Assembly (NCBI RefSeq): GCF_019393635.1
Contig: NC_057861.1
Span: forward strand, 90,254,827-90,318,826
Direction of reading: 5' to 3'
Length of the DNA: 64,000 nt
DNA from: Dromiciops gliroides
Taxonomy: Eukaryota; Chordata; Mammalia; Microbiotheria; Microbiotheriidae
How positions within the stretch are numbered: the first letter of the stretch is position 1; every line of letters starts with the position of its first letter. Below the pieces are notes generated by a model. It did not search any database. It worked only from the letters and a program-made list of their open reading frames with translations, and was not told the origin of the DNA. Both the position numbers and the translations under genes were made by a program. This document shows, piece after piece, positions 1 through 11,854 of the stretch.

Positions 1-180
1 ATAATAACCCTTGGAAGTAGGTCCTATTATTATCCTTATTTTATGTCTGAGATAACTGAAGCAGAAAGAGACTAAATGACCTGCACGAAGTCTCACATTT
101 ATTATGTTTCTGAGGCTCGATTGAAACTCATGTCTTCCTGACTCTAGGCCCACCATTGTATTCACTTCTCCATGTAGCTC
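1..180 (-). repeat. MIR SINE remnant, cut by window start
   Basis: Antisense MIR core: GAGATAACTGAAGCAG, AATGACCTGCACGAAG and GAAACTCATGTCTTCCTGAC match the usual bottom-strand MIR landmarks. Confidence 0.7.
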
Positions 181-184
181 ATCA

Positions 185-395
185 TTGAGCTATCAGCTGC
201 CTTTGACAATGTTGACCGTTACCTCTTTCTGCACACTTTTTTTTTTCCTTCTTTGGTGTTTTTGACACTGATTACTCTTAGAAATCCTATTAATTTTATG
301 TCTCCTGTTTCTTGCTTTCCTTTTTTGGATTAGGACCCATATCTTTTACCCTATATGTAGGTGTAAGGAGGCCAAAGAAAGTATTTTCAGTACCA
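185..395 (+). repeat. L2 LINE remnant (RT-domain region)
   Basis: AGCTGCCTTTGACAATGTTG resembles the conserved L2 'F-D-T-V-D' stretch. The rest is decayed. Confidence 0.5.
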
Positions 396-434
396 GGATT
401 AATTCCTAAAAGCTCTTACTGAGCACATTTTTAA

Positions 435-712
435 ACTCATTGATTCTGGAGTCAGGAAGACTCAAGTTCAAATCTGGCCTCAGAAATTTAGCTGTGTAAC
501 CCTGTGCAAGTCACTTAACTCTGTTTCCTCATCTGTAAAATGAGCTGAAAAAGAAAACCTCAAACCATTTCAATATCCTTACCAATTGCACACCACCCCA
601 ACTTGGCCTGCAATTGGAAAGGGTTTAGCAAAATTTAAAAAAAAAGAAACCCAAAAGGGGTCACAAAGAGTCAAATGGCTGGAATGATTCCACAGCAGCA
701 ACAACAACCCTG
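435..712 (+). repeat. MAR1-type SINE (tRNA-RTE)
   Basis: tRNA-like head (GGAGTCAGGAAGACTCAAG), GTTTCCTCATCTGTAAAATG core, then GGGGTCACAAAGAGTC and a CAACAACAAC tail typical of RTE-mobilised SINEs. About 60 bases in the middle look inserted. Confidence 0.75.
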
Positions 713-1310
713 GAATCTCTTAGTAGCAAACACAAGATGAATAAAATGCTGTCAAGCAAAGATGCTATTCTGTGTGAAAAGCATAGATATAGTCCTCAAC
801 AGTGACCTCACCTGAGAACTTTAACATCCTGAAAGTATTGTTCATGTGAATTGCTAAGACTAACTGTGCCCTGTCCTGTCATATGTATCCCCTAATATTT
901 TTGATTTATACCCTGAGAATGTATATTTTTGGCATGTGCCCCTTTAAACATATTCTTCTTCATATATGTTCCTATATGTTCTTCATATATGTTTCCTATA
1001 TGTTTGTCCTTCCTTTAGGTTTCTTGGTGCTATGTTTTCTGCATATGTGACCTCATCACTGATGGCATGGTAACTGTGCAAGAAAGTCTATCTCAAGTGG
1101 AATGGAGGGCTCATGTTTTGTCACTCTATTTACTATGTTGTTTGAGTTAATGCCTTTTAGCTTTGAACTAATTTGTCTTCACCTGATTAGTAAAAATAAA
1201 TGAACTAGATCATTGAGTTCTTATGAGCAATGGTTTTGAGTGGCTATTGACCCACAGACTGCCTGAAACCTGAGGAAATATTAGGGGAACATGTGCAACT
1301 CAGGGATTAT
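713..1310. other. No recognised feature
   Basis: AT-rich sequence with a short ATATGTTCCT/ATATGTTTCCT repetition at 955-1005. I see no gene or named repeat. Confidence 0.5.
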
Positions 1311-1319
1311 GTTGATGCT

Positions 1320-1510
1320 TTAAATCTATTATTTCATCATATCCTAATGATATTTCTGTGAGGGAGCCAGGGTTGGTATTATTTTCATATTTTACATAAT
1401 GATACTGGTGTTCACCAAGCTGATGTGACTTATTATTCACAATCATATGGGCAATATGTAGCCAAACCAAAATTCATGTCCATGTCTATATAATCTAAGA
1501 CTGATTCTAT
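1320..1510 (-). repeat. MIR SINE remnant
   Basis: Decayed antisense MIR: TATTATTTTCATATTTTACA, then GCTGATGTGACTTATTATTC and a degraded tRNA-like end. Confidence 0.5.
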
Positions 1511-1582
1511 TTTCATTATGTATAATTTCATAATGTATAATACATTGCCTCTCTAATTATGGCAAAGTTGTAAAAGGTTCTT

Positions 1583-1722
1583 TTTTTTTTTTTTCAGGGC
1601 AATGGGGTTTAAGTGACTTGCCCAGGGTCACACAGCTAGTAAGTGTCTGAGGCTGAGTTTGAACTCAGGTCCTCCTGAATCCAAGGCTAGTGCCTTATCC
1701 ATTGCGCCACCTAGCTGCCCCC
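1583..1722 (-). mobile_element. WSINE1-like SINE
   Basis: Poly(T) start, GGTCACACAGCTAGTAAGTG and a CACCTAGCTGCCCC end. It is flanked by a 15-bp duplication TTGTAAAAGGTTCTT at 1568-1582 and 1723-1737, showing L1-type integration. Confidence 0.93.
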
Positions 1723-1793
1723 TTGTAAAAGGTTCTTAATAGGGAACTACTCTGTGGTACTCAACAAACAAAACAAAATACTAACTCAAAAAC

Positions 1794-1939
1794 GGGGGCA
1801 GCTAGATGGTGCAGTGGATAGAGCACTGGCCCTGGAGTCAGCAGGACCTGAGTTCAAATCCGGTCTTAGACACTTAACACTTACTAGCTGTATGACCCTG
1901 GGCAAGTCACTTAACCCCAATTGCCCAGCCAAAAAAAAA
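1794..1939 (+). mobile_element. WSINE1-like SINE
   Basis: GGGGGCAGCTAGATGGTGCA head with B-box-like GTTCAAATC, a CTGGGCAAGTCACTTAACC core and poly(A) 1931-1939. Confidence 0.92.
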
Positions 1940-1969
1940 TATTTAAAAAAGCATATACTGGGCAAATTT

Positions 1970-2150
1970 CAATGTGGTATAATAGAAAAGGACTATCTTT
2001 TGCATCAGGAGGCCTTAGCTTGACTACCAGTTTTAAAGTTATGATATGTGTGATCATGTATAAATAACTTAATCTCTCAACCTGTTTTCTCACTTATGAA
2101 ATGGAAATAATAATATTTGCTATACTTGTCTCAGGGGGCATTGTGGGGAA
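1970..2150 (+). repeat. MIR SINE remnant
   Basis: Sense MIR landmarks: a decayed tRNA-like head, then TTTTCTCACTTATGAAATGG and AATAATAATATTTGC. Confidence 0.55.
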
Positions 2151-2885
2151 AACACTGAAAGCTTAGAAACCATGTCTATTAATTTGGAGTTATTGATATT
2201 AAAGGTCTTAAGCTTAGACATGAAAATTTTCCTTAACAATCAAACACACACATATACCCACACACATACTGCTTCAAACTGCTCATACTACCCTGAGATT
2301 CCCTTTTTGAAGACTCCCCAAATGGCCTACTTTATAATCTCAAATCTCTTAATACACAGAGAGCCCAATGCAACTCTATAATGACTAGATTAGATGAGAT
2401 CATGGTACCATTTTTTTTTTCTCAACATTGTACCATGTTCGTCTGCAGCTGTCTCAGTCTCCCTTGTGAAGTCCCTGACCCTTGCTCTGTCTTTTTGTCT
2501 AATCTTCAAAGTAGTCTCAGATGCCCTGACAGCAAAGAGAATTTAAAGCAAGAGAGCACAGTTGGTCATATTTTTGAAAAAAGAAAAAAGAATCACTGGT
2601 TGCAGAAAGAAGATAGGGCTAGGGAGGGAGAGGTGAACAGACATCTAGCTCACAGTCTGGCTTCAGAAACCAAGCCTTTTTGAGCTGGGAATAAAATGAT
2701 CACATTGTAAGTCCATTGCTAGAGATAATAACTTGATTTGATCATAATTCCAAATGAATAATCCAGATATGGTAAGAAAGGTTAAGGAGCATTTTATTCT
2801 TCTGGATATAGGTGAGGGCATTTTGTAGCTAAGGTGGCATTTTTGGTCCTGTATGTTACTCATAAGGTTTTCTTCCAATTTAAGT
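2151..2885. other. No recognised feature
   Basis: Short CA/TA runs near 2245-2275; otherwise no gene or named repeat seen. Confidence 0.45.
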
Positions 2886-2889
2886 GAAA

Positions 2890-3260
2890 TAAATTAAAAG
2901 CAGCACTGATTAAGTGCCTACTATATGCTGAGATAGGAAAAGGGTAAACAAAGATTTTTTTAAAAATCTCCTTCTCTCAAGGAGCTTATACTCTACTCAA
3001 TGGATGAAACATTTCCAGGAAAAAGTGTGATGCAAGATTGGATAGGATAAAAGGAAAAAAGATGTGTCTGGACAAAGTACTTTCAGAAAATTGGAGAAGG
3101 AAGGAGACAATACTTTTTTTTTGCTATCAAGGAAGACTTCTCGGAGAAGTTGGCATCCAAACCGAAACTTTAAGGAAAATAAGAAATTTGACAAATGTCC
3201 TTCAAAGGAAATGCATTTATGAATCCATAGAGACAGACGATGTCAGGTGAAGTATGTGTA
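2890..3260 (-). repeat. L2 LINE 3' end
   Basis: Antisense L2 3' landmarks: GATTAAGTGCCTACTATATG, then CTCAAGGAGCTTATACTC and GGAAGACTTCTCGGAGAAG. Confidence 0.65.
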
Positions 3261-3344
3261 ACAGGTTGTAGCAAAGTATGACTATAATGTAGAGAATGTG
3301 AAAAAAACCAAGTGAAATAATGTTTCAGTGCAATTTTAGGGTCC

Positions 3345-3515
3345 CTTTAGTGGCAAGATGACTCTGGAGGAGAGAGGGAGGCTGATGACTTTTCACAACC
3401 CTGCCTCACTTAAATCCAATTCACTTGCAAGTCATGACATCGCCATCCTGATGTCACTGGTACTCTTTAAAAGCATGAAGGACAAACTACAATCTGTGAG
3501 TAATGGTAACTACCC
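3345..3515 (+). repeat. SINE 3' part with RTE-type tail
   Basis: ATGACTCTGGAGGAGAGAG, TTCACTTGCAAGTCATGACA and GAAGGACAAACTACAA match the distal part of the composite SINE-RTE elements at 13183 and 20514. The tRNA-like head is missing. Confidence 0.7.
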
Positions 3516-3544
3516 CACTGGGGACCCAACTGACCAGTTCCAAT

Positions 3545-3699
3545 TGAGCAATGCTTTTCCTTACTTCCTTGCTTCCTTGCTTCCTTCCTCCCTTCCTTCT
3601 TTCCCTCCTTCTTTCCTTCCTTCCCCCTTCTTTCCTTCCTTCCTTCCCTCCCTCCCTCCTTCCTTCCATCCTTCCTCCATCCTTCCCTCCTCTCTATTT
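3545..3699. repeat. (CTTC)n pyrimidine microsatellite
   Basis: Interrupted CCTT/TTCC tetranucleotides with one strand almost all pyrimidine. Long apparent reading frames here are artefacts of the repeat. Confidence 0.95.
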
Positions 3700-4220
3700 G
3701 GGGAATGATGACCTTACATATTGGTTCTCTGCCCAAAGCAATATAAATTTTGATCACTTAAACCTTACAAGTTATCTTGGGGTTTGGGGGCTAGATTTGT
3801 TTTTCTCTTCCCTACATATTTATTCTATCATGTTTTTTAAAACTGGGACAATTAATTTTTCTCTTCCATGTACTTTTATTTATGATTTCTTGAAATAGAG
3901 CTCTGGGAACCAGACACTGATGAAGCCCATTGGAATCAAATGGAGCTACTAGCCTATGCCTTAAACCCAAATCATTCTGGCTCTCACTGATTGGCCAATA
4001 ATAGGTCCCTGACAAAGCCTCACAGGGTCATTGAGTTTTGATGGCTCAGAGTAAGGTCAGAAACCCTGAGGGTCTTCTCCCAATTTGATTTATTTCTGTA
4101 TTTTGAGTATGCAAACTAGGCCATCTTTTTCCTCATTTCTTGCCTAGACAAATCCCAGAGGAATGTTGATGCAGCATGCTGTCCACATAGCTGGGGCAGG
4201 AGGAGAACTGATGTTGATGG
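3700..4220. other. No recognised feature
   Basis: Mixed-composition single-copy-looking sequence. No gene or repeat recognised. Confidence 0.4.
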
Positions 4221-4222
4221 AA

Positions 4223-4420
4223 CGGATTGGGGCATACTATTTTTCACATTCTTTCATTAAATTACAAATATGGTGATGTTTTGCATGATCATATATGTAT
4301 AACCCATATCGGATTGTTTGCTGCCTCAGGGAGGGGGGAGGGAAGGGAGGGAAGGAGGGATAGAGATTGGAACAGAAAAATCTAATTAAAAACATTTAAT
4401 TTGGAAAAAAAAAATTAAAA
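4223..4420 (+). repeat. L1 3' end fragment
   Basis: Contains TGTATAACCCATATCGGATTG, the GGGAGGGAAGG purine tract and an A-rich end, as in the L1 3' end at 11098-11838. Confidence 0.65.
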
Positions 4421-4439
4421 GGTGGGGGAGGGGTGTGAT

Positions 4440-4740
4440 AGGAAGGTTTCAGGAGGTATATATTATATATATATTTATATACACACACATAGATATGCAT
4501 ATATGAGTTATTTAGGCCTTATTTATATAGTAAATGTATTTAAACAAATTTGTCATATATATAATTTATATAAATTGATATGTATACATTATTTATAAAA
4601 CAGTTATTTAAAGATTTGAAATACTATTATATGTATTAGAATATATCTAGGTATATCTAACTGTAATAATGTAGAAATTTATATTATATATGTCATATGT
4701 GTATGTATATATTATATCTATGTTCTATATATGTATAAAA
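4440..4740. repeat. AT-rich (TA)n-like tract
   Basis: Degenerate TATATA/TATGTA sequence with no coding content. Confidence 0.85.
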
Positions 4741-4744
4741 ATGA

Positions 4745-5483
4745 AATTAAAAAAATATTTTTAGTTCCAAATTTTTCTCCTTCCCTCCTTTCCCTCCCCC
4801 CACCCCAAGACAGAAAGCAATCTGATATAGGTTATATATATTTATAATCATGTTAAACACATTTCTGCATTAGTCATGTTGTTAAATCAGAACAAAAGGG
4901 AAAAACCTACAAAAAGAAAAACAAAACCAAAAGTAGAAACAGTATGATTCAATCTGCATTCAGAATCCACAGTTCTTTTTTCTGAATGTGGAGAACATTT
5001 TCCATCATGAGTTCTTTGTAATTGTCTTGGATCATTGTATTACTGAAAAGAGCTAAGTCTAGGGGCATCTAGATGGCGCAGTGGTAAAGCACCGGCCCTG
5101 GATTCAGGAGAACCTGAGTTCAAATCCGGCCTCAGACACTTGACACTTACTAGCTGTGTGACCCTGGGCAAGTCACTTAACCCTCATTGCCCTGCAAAAA
5201 ACAAAAAAAACAAAAAACAAACGAAAAGAGCTAAGTCTATCACAGTTCATCATCACACAATGCTTTTGATACTGTGTACAATGTTCTCCTGTCTCACTTC
5301 ACTCAGCATCAGTTCATGTAAATCCTTCCAGGTTTCTCTGAAATCTGTCTGCTCATCATTCCTTATAGCCCAATAATATTCCATTACATTCATATACTTG
5401 TTCAGCCATTCCCCAATTGATGAGCATTCCCTCGATTTCCAATTCTTTGCCACCACAAAGAGAGCTGCTATTGATAATCCCTA
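4745..5483 (-). mobile_element. L1 3' end with SINE inserted
   Basis: The minus strand encodes the L1 ORF2 tail (MNVMEYYWAIRNDEQ, FRETWKDLHELMLSE) followed by 3'UTR. It is 5' truncated, and a WSINE1 copy splits the 3'UTR at 5062-5222. Confidence 0.9.
5062..5222 (+). mobile_element. WSINE1-like SINE within L1
   Basis: Head-to-tail SINE with an A/C-rich tail, flanked by a 17-bp duplication GAAAAGAGCTAAGTCTA at 5045-5061 and 5223-5239. It belongs to the ACCCTCATTGCCCTGC tail subtype. Confidence 0.95.
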
Positions 5484-6340
5484 TTCTTAAGAAACAGAAA
5501 AGTTCAAAGCCAGGAATGGGGGTGAGGCCATCCTGCAAATATTGTAAAATTGTTTAAAGTCATAGGGTCAGTGATAGGATAATTCAGGTCTCCTAACCTT
5601 AGGGCTATTTTCATTTTCAGATGCTTTCTCTAGAGTAAATTATCTGTCATCTTGCTCTGGATAGGACTAGAATGGGTTTGGGGGAAAAAAGATTTTTTGC
5701 AGTAGTCTTGAAAAGGTCTTTTAAGTGTTAGATCATTTCTTATAATTTGAAAGAAAGGTAATCTTACCTAGCTAAACTCCTTGATGCCAGAAACAAATGA
5801 TTACTCAACAACTTGCTCTCAGCTCAGCTGTACTACTCTGATGCCAGCATTAATCAACGGTCACAGTACCTTGGCAACTTTACCAGCTTAGGCCCTACCC
5901 CCAAACACACAGGTGAACATAGTCTTGTAGAGAACTTCTGTTCCCCTGGATACATGAAATAAAACACTCATTTTTCCTCTACTGCAATACTGGTTGGTGG
6001 CCCAGAAGCATACAGATAGACTTCTGACATAGGGTAATGGGGCCTAGCCACTGTATACAAAGGGACATGTTCATCATAAGAATGGATTATAAGCAGTAAT
6101 AATAGCAACAACAACAATTCACAAGTATTTTGTCACATGGGGAAAGCATTGGAGAATATTGTCGAGATTCAAATCAATGAATTTATGCAGGTAATTATGT
6201 CTATCACTATATATAAAGAGAACCATATATGTAATCATTGAAGAACATTGTTTTGTAGGATGTTTTATAACTGATGCTGCACAGCTTTCTTCCCCATTCA
6301 AGGTATGGTTTAGAATTATACAATCCTAGAATTTCAAAAT
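5484..6340. other. Mostly unassigned; LTR-like stretch 5770-6040
   Basis: 5770-6040 reads like an old LTR (promoter-like region, AATAAA at 5959, then a CTCATTTTTCC R/U5-like end), but I cannot find ends or duplications. The rest is unassigned. Confidence 0.3.
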
Positions 6341-6344
6341 GGAA

Positions 6345-6583
6345 AAGGATGCAGTTGTTATTTAGAGATGTCCATTGTGTCTGACTCTTTGTGATCCCAT
6401 GAACCATATTGTCCATGGGGTTTTCTTGGCAAAGATTCTAGAGTGATTTGCCATTTCTTTCTCCAGTGGATTAAAGCAAATAGCGATTAAGTGACTTGCC
6501 CAAGGTCACACACCTAGTGTCTGAGGCCAGATTTGAACTGGATCTTCCTGACTCTCTCTACTGAGCCACCTAGCTGTCTCCTA
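6345..6583 (-). repeat. MAR1-type SINE
   Basis: Antisense GTCTGACTCTTTGTGATCCC, GGGGTTTTCTTGGCAAAG and CCACCTAGCTGTCTCC define a near full-length copy. Confidence 0.85.
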
Positions 6584-6599
6584 AAGGAATACTGGCAGT

Positions 6600-6800
6600 G
6601 ATATATTCCAATTTAACCCTAAAATGAAACTCTACTAGAACATACCAAATAAATTTTCATTTAGGTTTTTTCCCTCTCAAGACTCACAATTAGAGAGAAT
6701 TGCTGACTCCCTGAGAGATCCTCTTCTAATTATCAGGAATATATTCCTCATATCAAGCCTAATTTGCCTCTTTATAGCTTATTCTTATCACTTCTCATTC
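6600..6800 (-). repeat. L3/CR1-clade LINE fragment
   Basis: TCATATCAAGCCTAATTTGC with CTCTTTATAGC is the antisense CR1/L3 3' landmark also seen in the larger copies. Confidence 0.55.
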
Positions 6801-6844
6801 AAACACTCAATCAATAATATAGAAAGTACCTATTAAGTAACAAA

Positions 6845-7010
6845 GATAGGCAGCTTGGCATAGTTATAGATCAAGAGGACTTTGGAGTCGGGAAGATCTA
6901 GATTCAAGTTCCCATATACTAGCTATGTGACCCTTTCCAAGTCAGTTAACTTCTGTGATGTATACAATCATACGTGGTTGCCCAAGTTTAGGGAAAATTA
7001 GCTGGAGTTT
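6845..7010 (+). repeat. MIR-like SINE remnant
   Basis: tRNA-like head (TTTGGAGTCGGGAAGATC), CTAGCTATGTGACCC and AAGTCAGTTAACTTC. Confidence 0.7.
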
Positions 7011-7392
7011 ATCATATATTTGTTGCTTAGAAATTAGAGGCCACTGTACCAGTTTGGGGGCATTAAGCATTTATTAAAGCATATTAAATATTAAAGAGAG
7101 TGCACATGGCTCTGAAAGATAGAAAAGCCTAGCTAGGAAATAAATGAGAGACAAAACTGGGCTGCGTGGCTCCCCTTCCACTTTCCCAGGCTAAGAAAGA
7201 GATCAGAAAGTATAAGCTCTCTGAGGGAAGCAAGAGAGGTGGCCCTTATGCACTGCTTAAAGCTAATTGGCTAGCATCATTCAAATCTATTGGTTCACTG
7301 GATTTGAGGGTGGTTCATGAGCAGAACATGCTGAGGCCAGAGTTCAGAGAAAACACCCTCTAGCTCAAAAAAGGCTTTCAGGTGTGGTTTTG

Positions 7393-7566
7393 TTTGTTTG
7401 TTTGTTTGTTTGTTTGGTTGTTGTTTTTTGGCGGGGCAATGAGGGTTAAGTGACTTGCCCAGGGTCACACAGCTAGTAAGTGTTAAGTGTCTGAGGCCAC
7501 ATTTGAACTCACGTCCTCCTTATTCCAAGGCCAGTACTTGATCCACTGTGCTACATAGCTGCCTCA
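7393..7566 (-). mobile_element. WSINE1-like SINE
   Basis: Starts in a (TTTG)n-expanded tail and ends CATAGCTGCCTCA. A 15-bp duplication TCAGGTGTGGTTTTG lies at 7378-7392 and 7567-7581. Confidence 0.93.
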
Positions 7567-7782
7567 TCAGGTGTGGTTTTGAGTGAGATAACTTCCTGAC
7601 TCTGGGCTGGCCTTAAGAAAGGTCAGGCTAGGCTCTCTCAGCAGGGGCCTCTGGGAGTCCAAAACCCCTATTATTGATAATTTTATCACACTTCTCAATA
7701 CATTAGGCTACTCTCCAAGTCTGTAATTTGGTAAAGGGAATTTGTCCTCTCTGCAGTTCCCTATCTGGATAAAATCACAGGG

Positions 7783-7905
7783 CCATCCTGATCCCTATTT
7801 ATTAAGCATCTATTACATAGACCATGCACCAAGTTAGGCATTGGAGTTACAATGACAAAAACAAAATGGTAATTCTCTTCAAGGTAGGGGAAAAATCTAT
7901 AAAGA
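7783..7905 (-). repeat. L2 LINE 3' end
   Basis: TATTTATTAAGCATCTATTA and the following text match the antisense L2 terminus. Confidence 0.55.
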
Positions 7906-7989
7906 TGGCAGGATCACAGAATTTAAGAAAAAGAAGGGACCTCAGTGAGTGGCCTTTTAATCTGATCTATTCACCAAAAGGAATGTAAA

Positions 7990-8170
7990 TTATATGTATG
8001 AGTTAGTGAATAGGACATTTCCCTTGAAGTTAAGTAGATGTCTTGAAATGTCACCCTTAGATATTAGCTGTTAGCCAAATGACCTCCCTGGACCTCAATA
8101 ACCTCATCTATAAAATGAGAGGGTTAGACTCAATGGAACCTGAAGCCCTATCCAGTTCTCTGCACCTGTG
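7990..8170 (+). repeat. MIR-like SINE within L3
   Basis: GCCAAATGACCTCCCTGGAC, CCTCATCTATAAAATGAGAG and TTAGACTCAATGG landmarks. Confidence 0.6.
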
Positions 8171-8804
8171 CTCCTATAATGTAATAGATAAGCAAGCTTT
8201 CTGTCTCTACAGGAGGACCTCAATGGTGAGAGAACTCGCTACCTCTCAAGGTAGCCCGTGAAACCTTTGGGCTGCCCTAACTGTGAGGAAGTATTGTCTT
8301 TCTCTCCTGAACTAAATTTCTTTATGTTTTCTAGACAGTATTTTTATAATTTCCATCCTTTGCTCCTGGTTCTACCCTCGGGTGTCAAAGAGAGCAAGTC
8401 TAATGCCTCTTCCATATGACATCTCTTCAAATAGTTCAAAAGAGCTCTCATATCTCCTCTGGGTCTCTTCTCTAGGCTCCATATGTGCTATTCCTTCAAG
8501 CTATCTTCATATGTCATGGATTCAAAGCCCTTCATCATCCTGTTGCTGCCCTCTAGACATTCTTCACTTAATAATTTCTTCTTTTAACTATGGGGTCCAG
8601 AACTGAATGAGGCATTCCAGATGAGGTCTGACAAGGGCAGACTATGGAGGGATAGTCTCATTCTTATTGCTAGAAGTCATCCTGGTCTTCATACGCCCCA
8701 TATCGTATCAGCTTTTTGGCTGCTACAGCTCACTGCTGACTTCTAATTAACTTTCAGTCCACCAAAACATCCAGGCTTTTTTCAGACAAATAACTGTTTT
8801 GCCA

Positions 8805-8990
8805 TGTGGCTAGGGCATCAGAGTTGGAGTCCTGAAGACTAATGGTCTAATGCAGTGTCAGGCACTTACTAGATGGGTCACCTTAGGGGAGTCATTAGCC
8901 TCTTTGTGTCTCAGTTTCCTCATCTCTTAAATGGAAAGATTAGATTTGATGGCCACTAATATCCCTCTTAGTTCTATAGTTATGAGCCTA
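8805..8990 (+). repeat. MIR-like SINE within L3
   Basis: GGCATCAGAGTTGGAGTCCTG head and CTCAGTTTCCTCATCTCTTA core. Confidence 0.65.
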
Positions 8991-9325
8991 AATATTTTTG
9001 AAGTTTATTGTACCCAATGGTAAGACTTTACATTTATTTCTAACTAGTTTAATCATATTAGATTCAGCCCAAACTGGTAAGCCAACACCACCAATATTAT
9101 TTCAGATTCAGATTTTGCCAAATAATGTATCTATCCTTCCTATCTTTGTGTCATCTTTAAATTTGATGAACATGTAATACATGTAGTTATCCAAGTCATT
9201 GATAAAAATGTGAACATTTCAGGGATAATCAAAGATTACTGGAGTACCTCAACTGAAGACTTTTTGCCACATTGACAGTGAGTTATTATAATAGCTCTAT
9301 GAGTGTGGCCACCCAGTCAGTTTTA

Positions 9326-9470
9326 TTTATTTTTGTGGGGCAATGAGGGTTAAGTGACTTTCCTAGGGTCACACAGATAGTAAGTGTCAAGTGTCTGAGA
9401 CCAGATTTGAACTCAGGTATTCCTGAATCCAGGGCTGGTGCTTTATCCACTGCACCACTTAGCTGCACCT
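9326..9470 (-). mobile_element. WSINE1-like SINE within L3
   Basis: Flanked by a 16-bp duplication CACCCAGTCAGTTTTA at 9310-9325 and 9471-9486. Confidence 0.94.
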
Positions 9471-10199
9471 CACCCAGTCAGTTTTAAAGGCATCTAATTA
9501 TGAAATTACGAGGTCCATATCTCTTCACATATTCCATGCGAATAATATGGGATAGTGTATCAAAAGATTTGCTAAAATCTAAGTAAACCTTATCTATTTA
9601 CATTATTCCACTCATTTGCTAGTTTGTTAACCCTGAAAAAAAATTACGAAGTGTGGCTGGCCTAGAATGAATTGGTCTTGATAGATCTATGTAGGCTTTT
9701 TATTAGCCCTCCATTTCTAGATCTTCATCAATCATCTTCTTAATGATCTAAAATTTTCCTGGGAATTGAAGTAAAGCCCATTGCCTTATAGTTGTCAGAT
9801 TCTGCTCTGTTCTCTTTTTTGAAATAAGGACATTGAGCCTCTTCCAATTTTAGGGTACTTCACCATTTTCAATGGTCTTTTAAATTTTCCTATCAGTGGG
9901 CTCAAGGGAACTTGCAATGACTGCAAGTTTCTTCAATACCTAGGATTGTAATTCATCTGGGACAAGTAACTTGAATTTATCAAAAGAAACTATGTGCTTT
10001 CTTACTATACCCTTGCTTTTCTAAGATCAATTCCCTATTAGACATTTTTATTCTGACATCCCAGTGAAAAGATTATTCTTCTTGGCAGAGAAAACAAAAA
10101 TCAAAGAAGAATCAAACATTTCTACATTCTCTTTCTTGTCAGTTATCCCCGTTGTATCCACATCCAAGTAGAGACCCTCAATCTCTTTGTAAATGCAAA

Positions 10200-11097
10200 A
10201 GCGATGGAAACAATATCTATGAAATAATTTTAAAGAGAATTCAGAACTAAGGGGACCAGTAAAGGCCTCATATAAGAAGTGCTTTCAGCTGAGTTTGAAG
10301 AAAATGAACAATTCTAAGAGGTGGAAGAAAAAAAGAAGTGCCTTCTAGGCATGCAGGTGGAGAATCAGTATGATGTCACGGAGATGGGAAATATAATGTT
10401 ATCTAAAGAGACCACCAATTAAGACAGTTTGGCTGAAATATAGCTTGTATGTTGGAGGGGCTGGTGGCAATGTGCTGTAAGTCTAGAAAGGTAGGTTAGA
10501 ACAAGCTTTATGATGGGTTTTAAATACCAAGCAATTAAAAAAAAATATCCTAGAGACAATTCAGCATTTTGAAGAGGTGAGTATGATGATCGGATCTGTC
10601 CTTTAGTAATATCACCTCAGCAGTTAAAAAGGAGTATTGACATGAATTAGTAACTGACTGGATATGGATGTGAAAGATATTTATATATCAAGGATGGATC
10701 TGAGATTATGAACTTACATAACTAGAAACAGGGCCAACCATAGATACTCTATTGGATGCCAATAGAAATAGCAAAGTTAGGAAGAGAAGTGTGTGTGTTG
10801 GAGAAGAGGCAATGGGTCATCTTTTGTACATGTTGAATTTTTACCCTATGGAACTAAAAAAAATAAAATGAATCCATCTTCTACACAGCACTTGAATGTG
10901 AAATCAAGTTAAGTCAACAAGCATTTATTAAGCACTTACTATGTGCTAAGTATTGGGAATAAAATGCAAGCAAGAAGACAGACAGTCCCTGTCATCTAAG
11001 GAAACTTATATATTAGATACTAATGGAGGAAGATAACTCATGGAACAGGATAATGCATTCACAGGAAACTGAAGTGGGAGAGAGTACAGAGAGAATG
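10200..11097 (-). repeat. L2-class LINE remnants
   Basis: 10910-11097 has the clear antisense L2 3' end (AACAAGCATTTATTAAGC). 10200-10870 (e.g. TTCTAAGAGGTGGAAG, TTATGATGGGTTTTAAATAC, GTACATGTTGAATTT) looks like antisense interior of the same class. The order means at least two insertions. Confidence 0.5.
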
Positions 11098-11838
11098 TTC
11101 CCAACAGTTGGGGAATGGCTGAAAAACATGTGGTATATTAATATATTGAAATACTATTGTGCTATAAGAAATGATGAGTAGGCTGATATTAGGAAAACCT
11201 GGAAAGACTTACATGAATTGATGCTGAGTGAAATGAGCAGAACCAGCAGAACATTACACACAATAACAGCAACAGTGTATGATGACCAGCTATGATTGAC
11301 TTAGTTCTTCTCAGCAATACAGTGATCTACAACAATTACTAAAGATTCATGATGGAAAATGCTCTTCACATACAGAAAAAAAAAACCATCCATGGAGTCT
11401 GAATGCAGATTGAGACATAATATTTTCACATTGATTTTGCATTTTTTCTTTCTTGTAGTTTTTTTTCTTTCATTCTGATTTTTTCTTTCAGAACATGACT
11501 AATGTGAAAATCTATTTAATATGATTATACTGTATAACCTATATCAGATTGCTTGCTGTCTTGGGCAGAGAAAGGAGGGAGGGAGAAAAATTTGTAACTC
11601 AAATCTTTTTTTTTGGGGGGGGCAGGACAACGAAGGTTAAGTGACTTGCCTAGGGGGGTCACACAGCTAGTAAGTGTCAAGTGTCTGAAGCCGGATTTGA
11701 ACTCAGGTCCTCCTGAATCCAGGGCCGGTACTTTATCCACTGCTCCACCTAACTGCCCCAGGAACTCAAATCTTATAAAAATGAATTTTGAAAATATCTG
11801 TACATGTAATGGGAGAAAATATAAAATACCATTAAGGT
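11098..11838 (+). mobile_element. L1 3' end with SINE inserted
   Basis: Sense L1 ORF2 tail (GTTGGGGAATGGCTGAA, CTATAAGAAATGATGAG), 3'UTR, and end. A WSINE1 splits it at 11608-11762. Confidence 0.88.
11608..11762 (-). mobile_element. WSINE1-like SINE within L1
   Basis: 12-bp duplication AACTCAAATCTT at 11596-11607 and 11763-11774. Confidence 0.93.
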
Positions 11839-11854
11839 TTATAAAATGAATAAA

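Larger units (their letters stand above)
7908..10190 (-). repeat. Long L3/CR1-clade LINE remnant, interrupted three times
   Basis: Antisense CR1/L3 from its 3' terminus (CACAGAATTTAAG..GGGACCTCAG) through landmarks such as GGGTCTCTTCTCTAGGCTCC, GGGGTCCAGAACTGAATGAG and GCTTTTTGGCTGCTACAGC, then further upstream parts (TGTAATTCATCTGGGACAAG). MIR-like SINEs (7990-8170, 8805-8990) and a WSINE1 (9326-9470) sit inside it. No frame is intact. Confidence 0.75.

Noticed and set aside
1794-1900. tRNA-like A and B box sequences in SINE heads
   Set aside because: They are SINE-internal pol III promoter remnants; no cloverleaf-competent tRNA gene was found.
3467-3757. Overlapping frames rich in E, G, K and R (minus) or F, L, P and S (plus)
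   Set aside because: They are translations of the CCTT/GGAA microsatellite, not genes.
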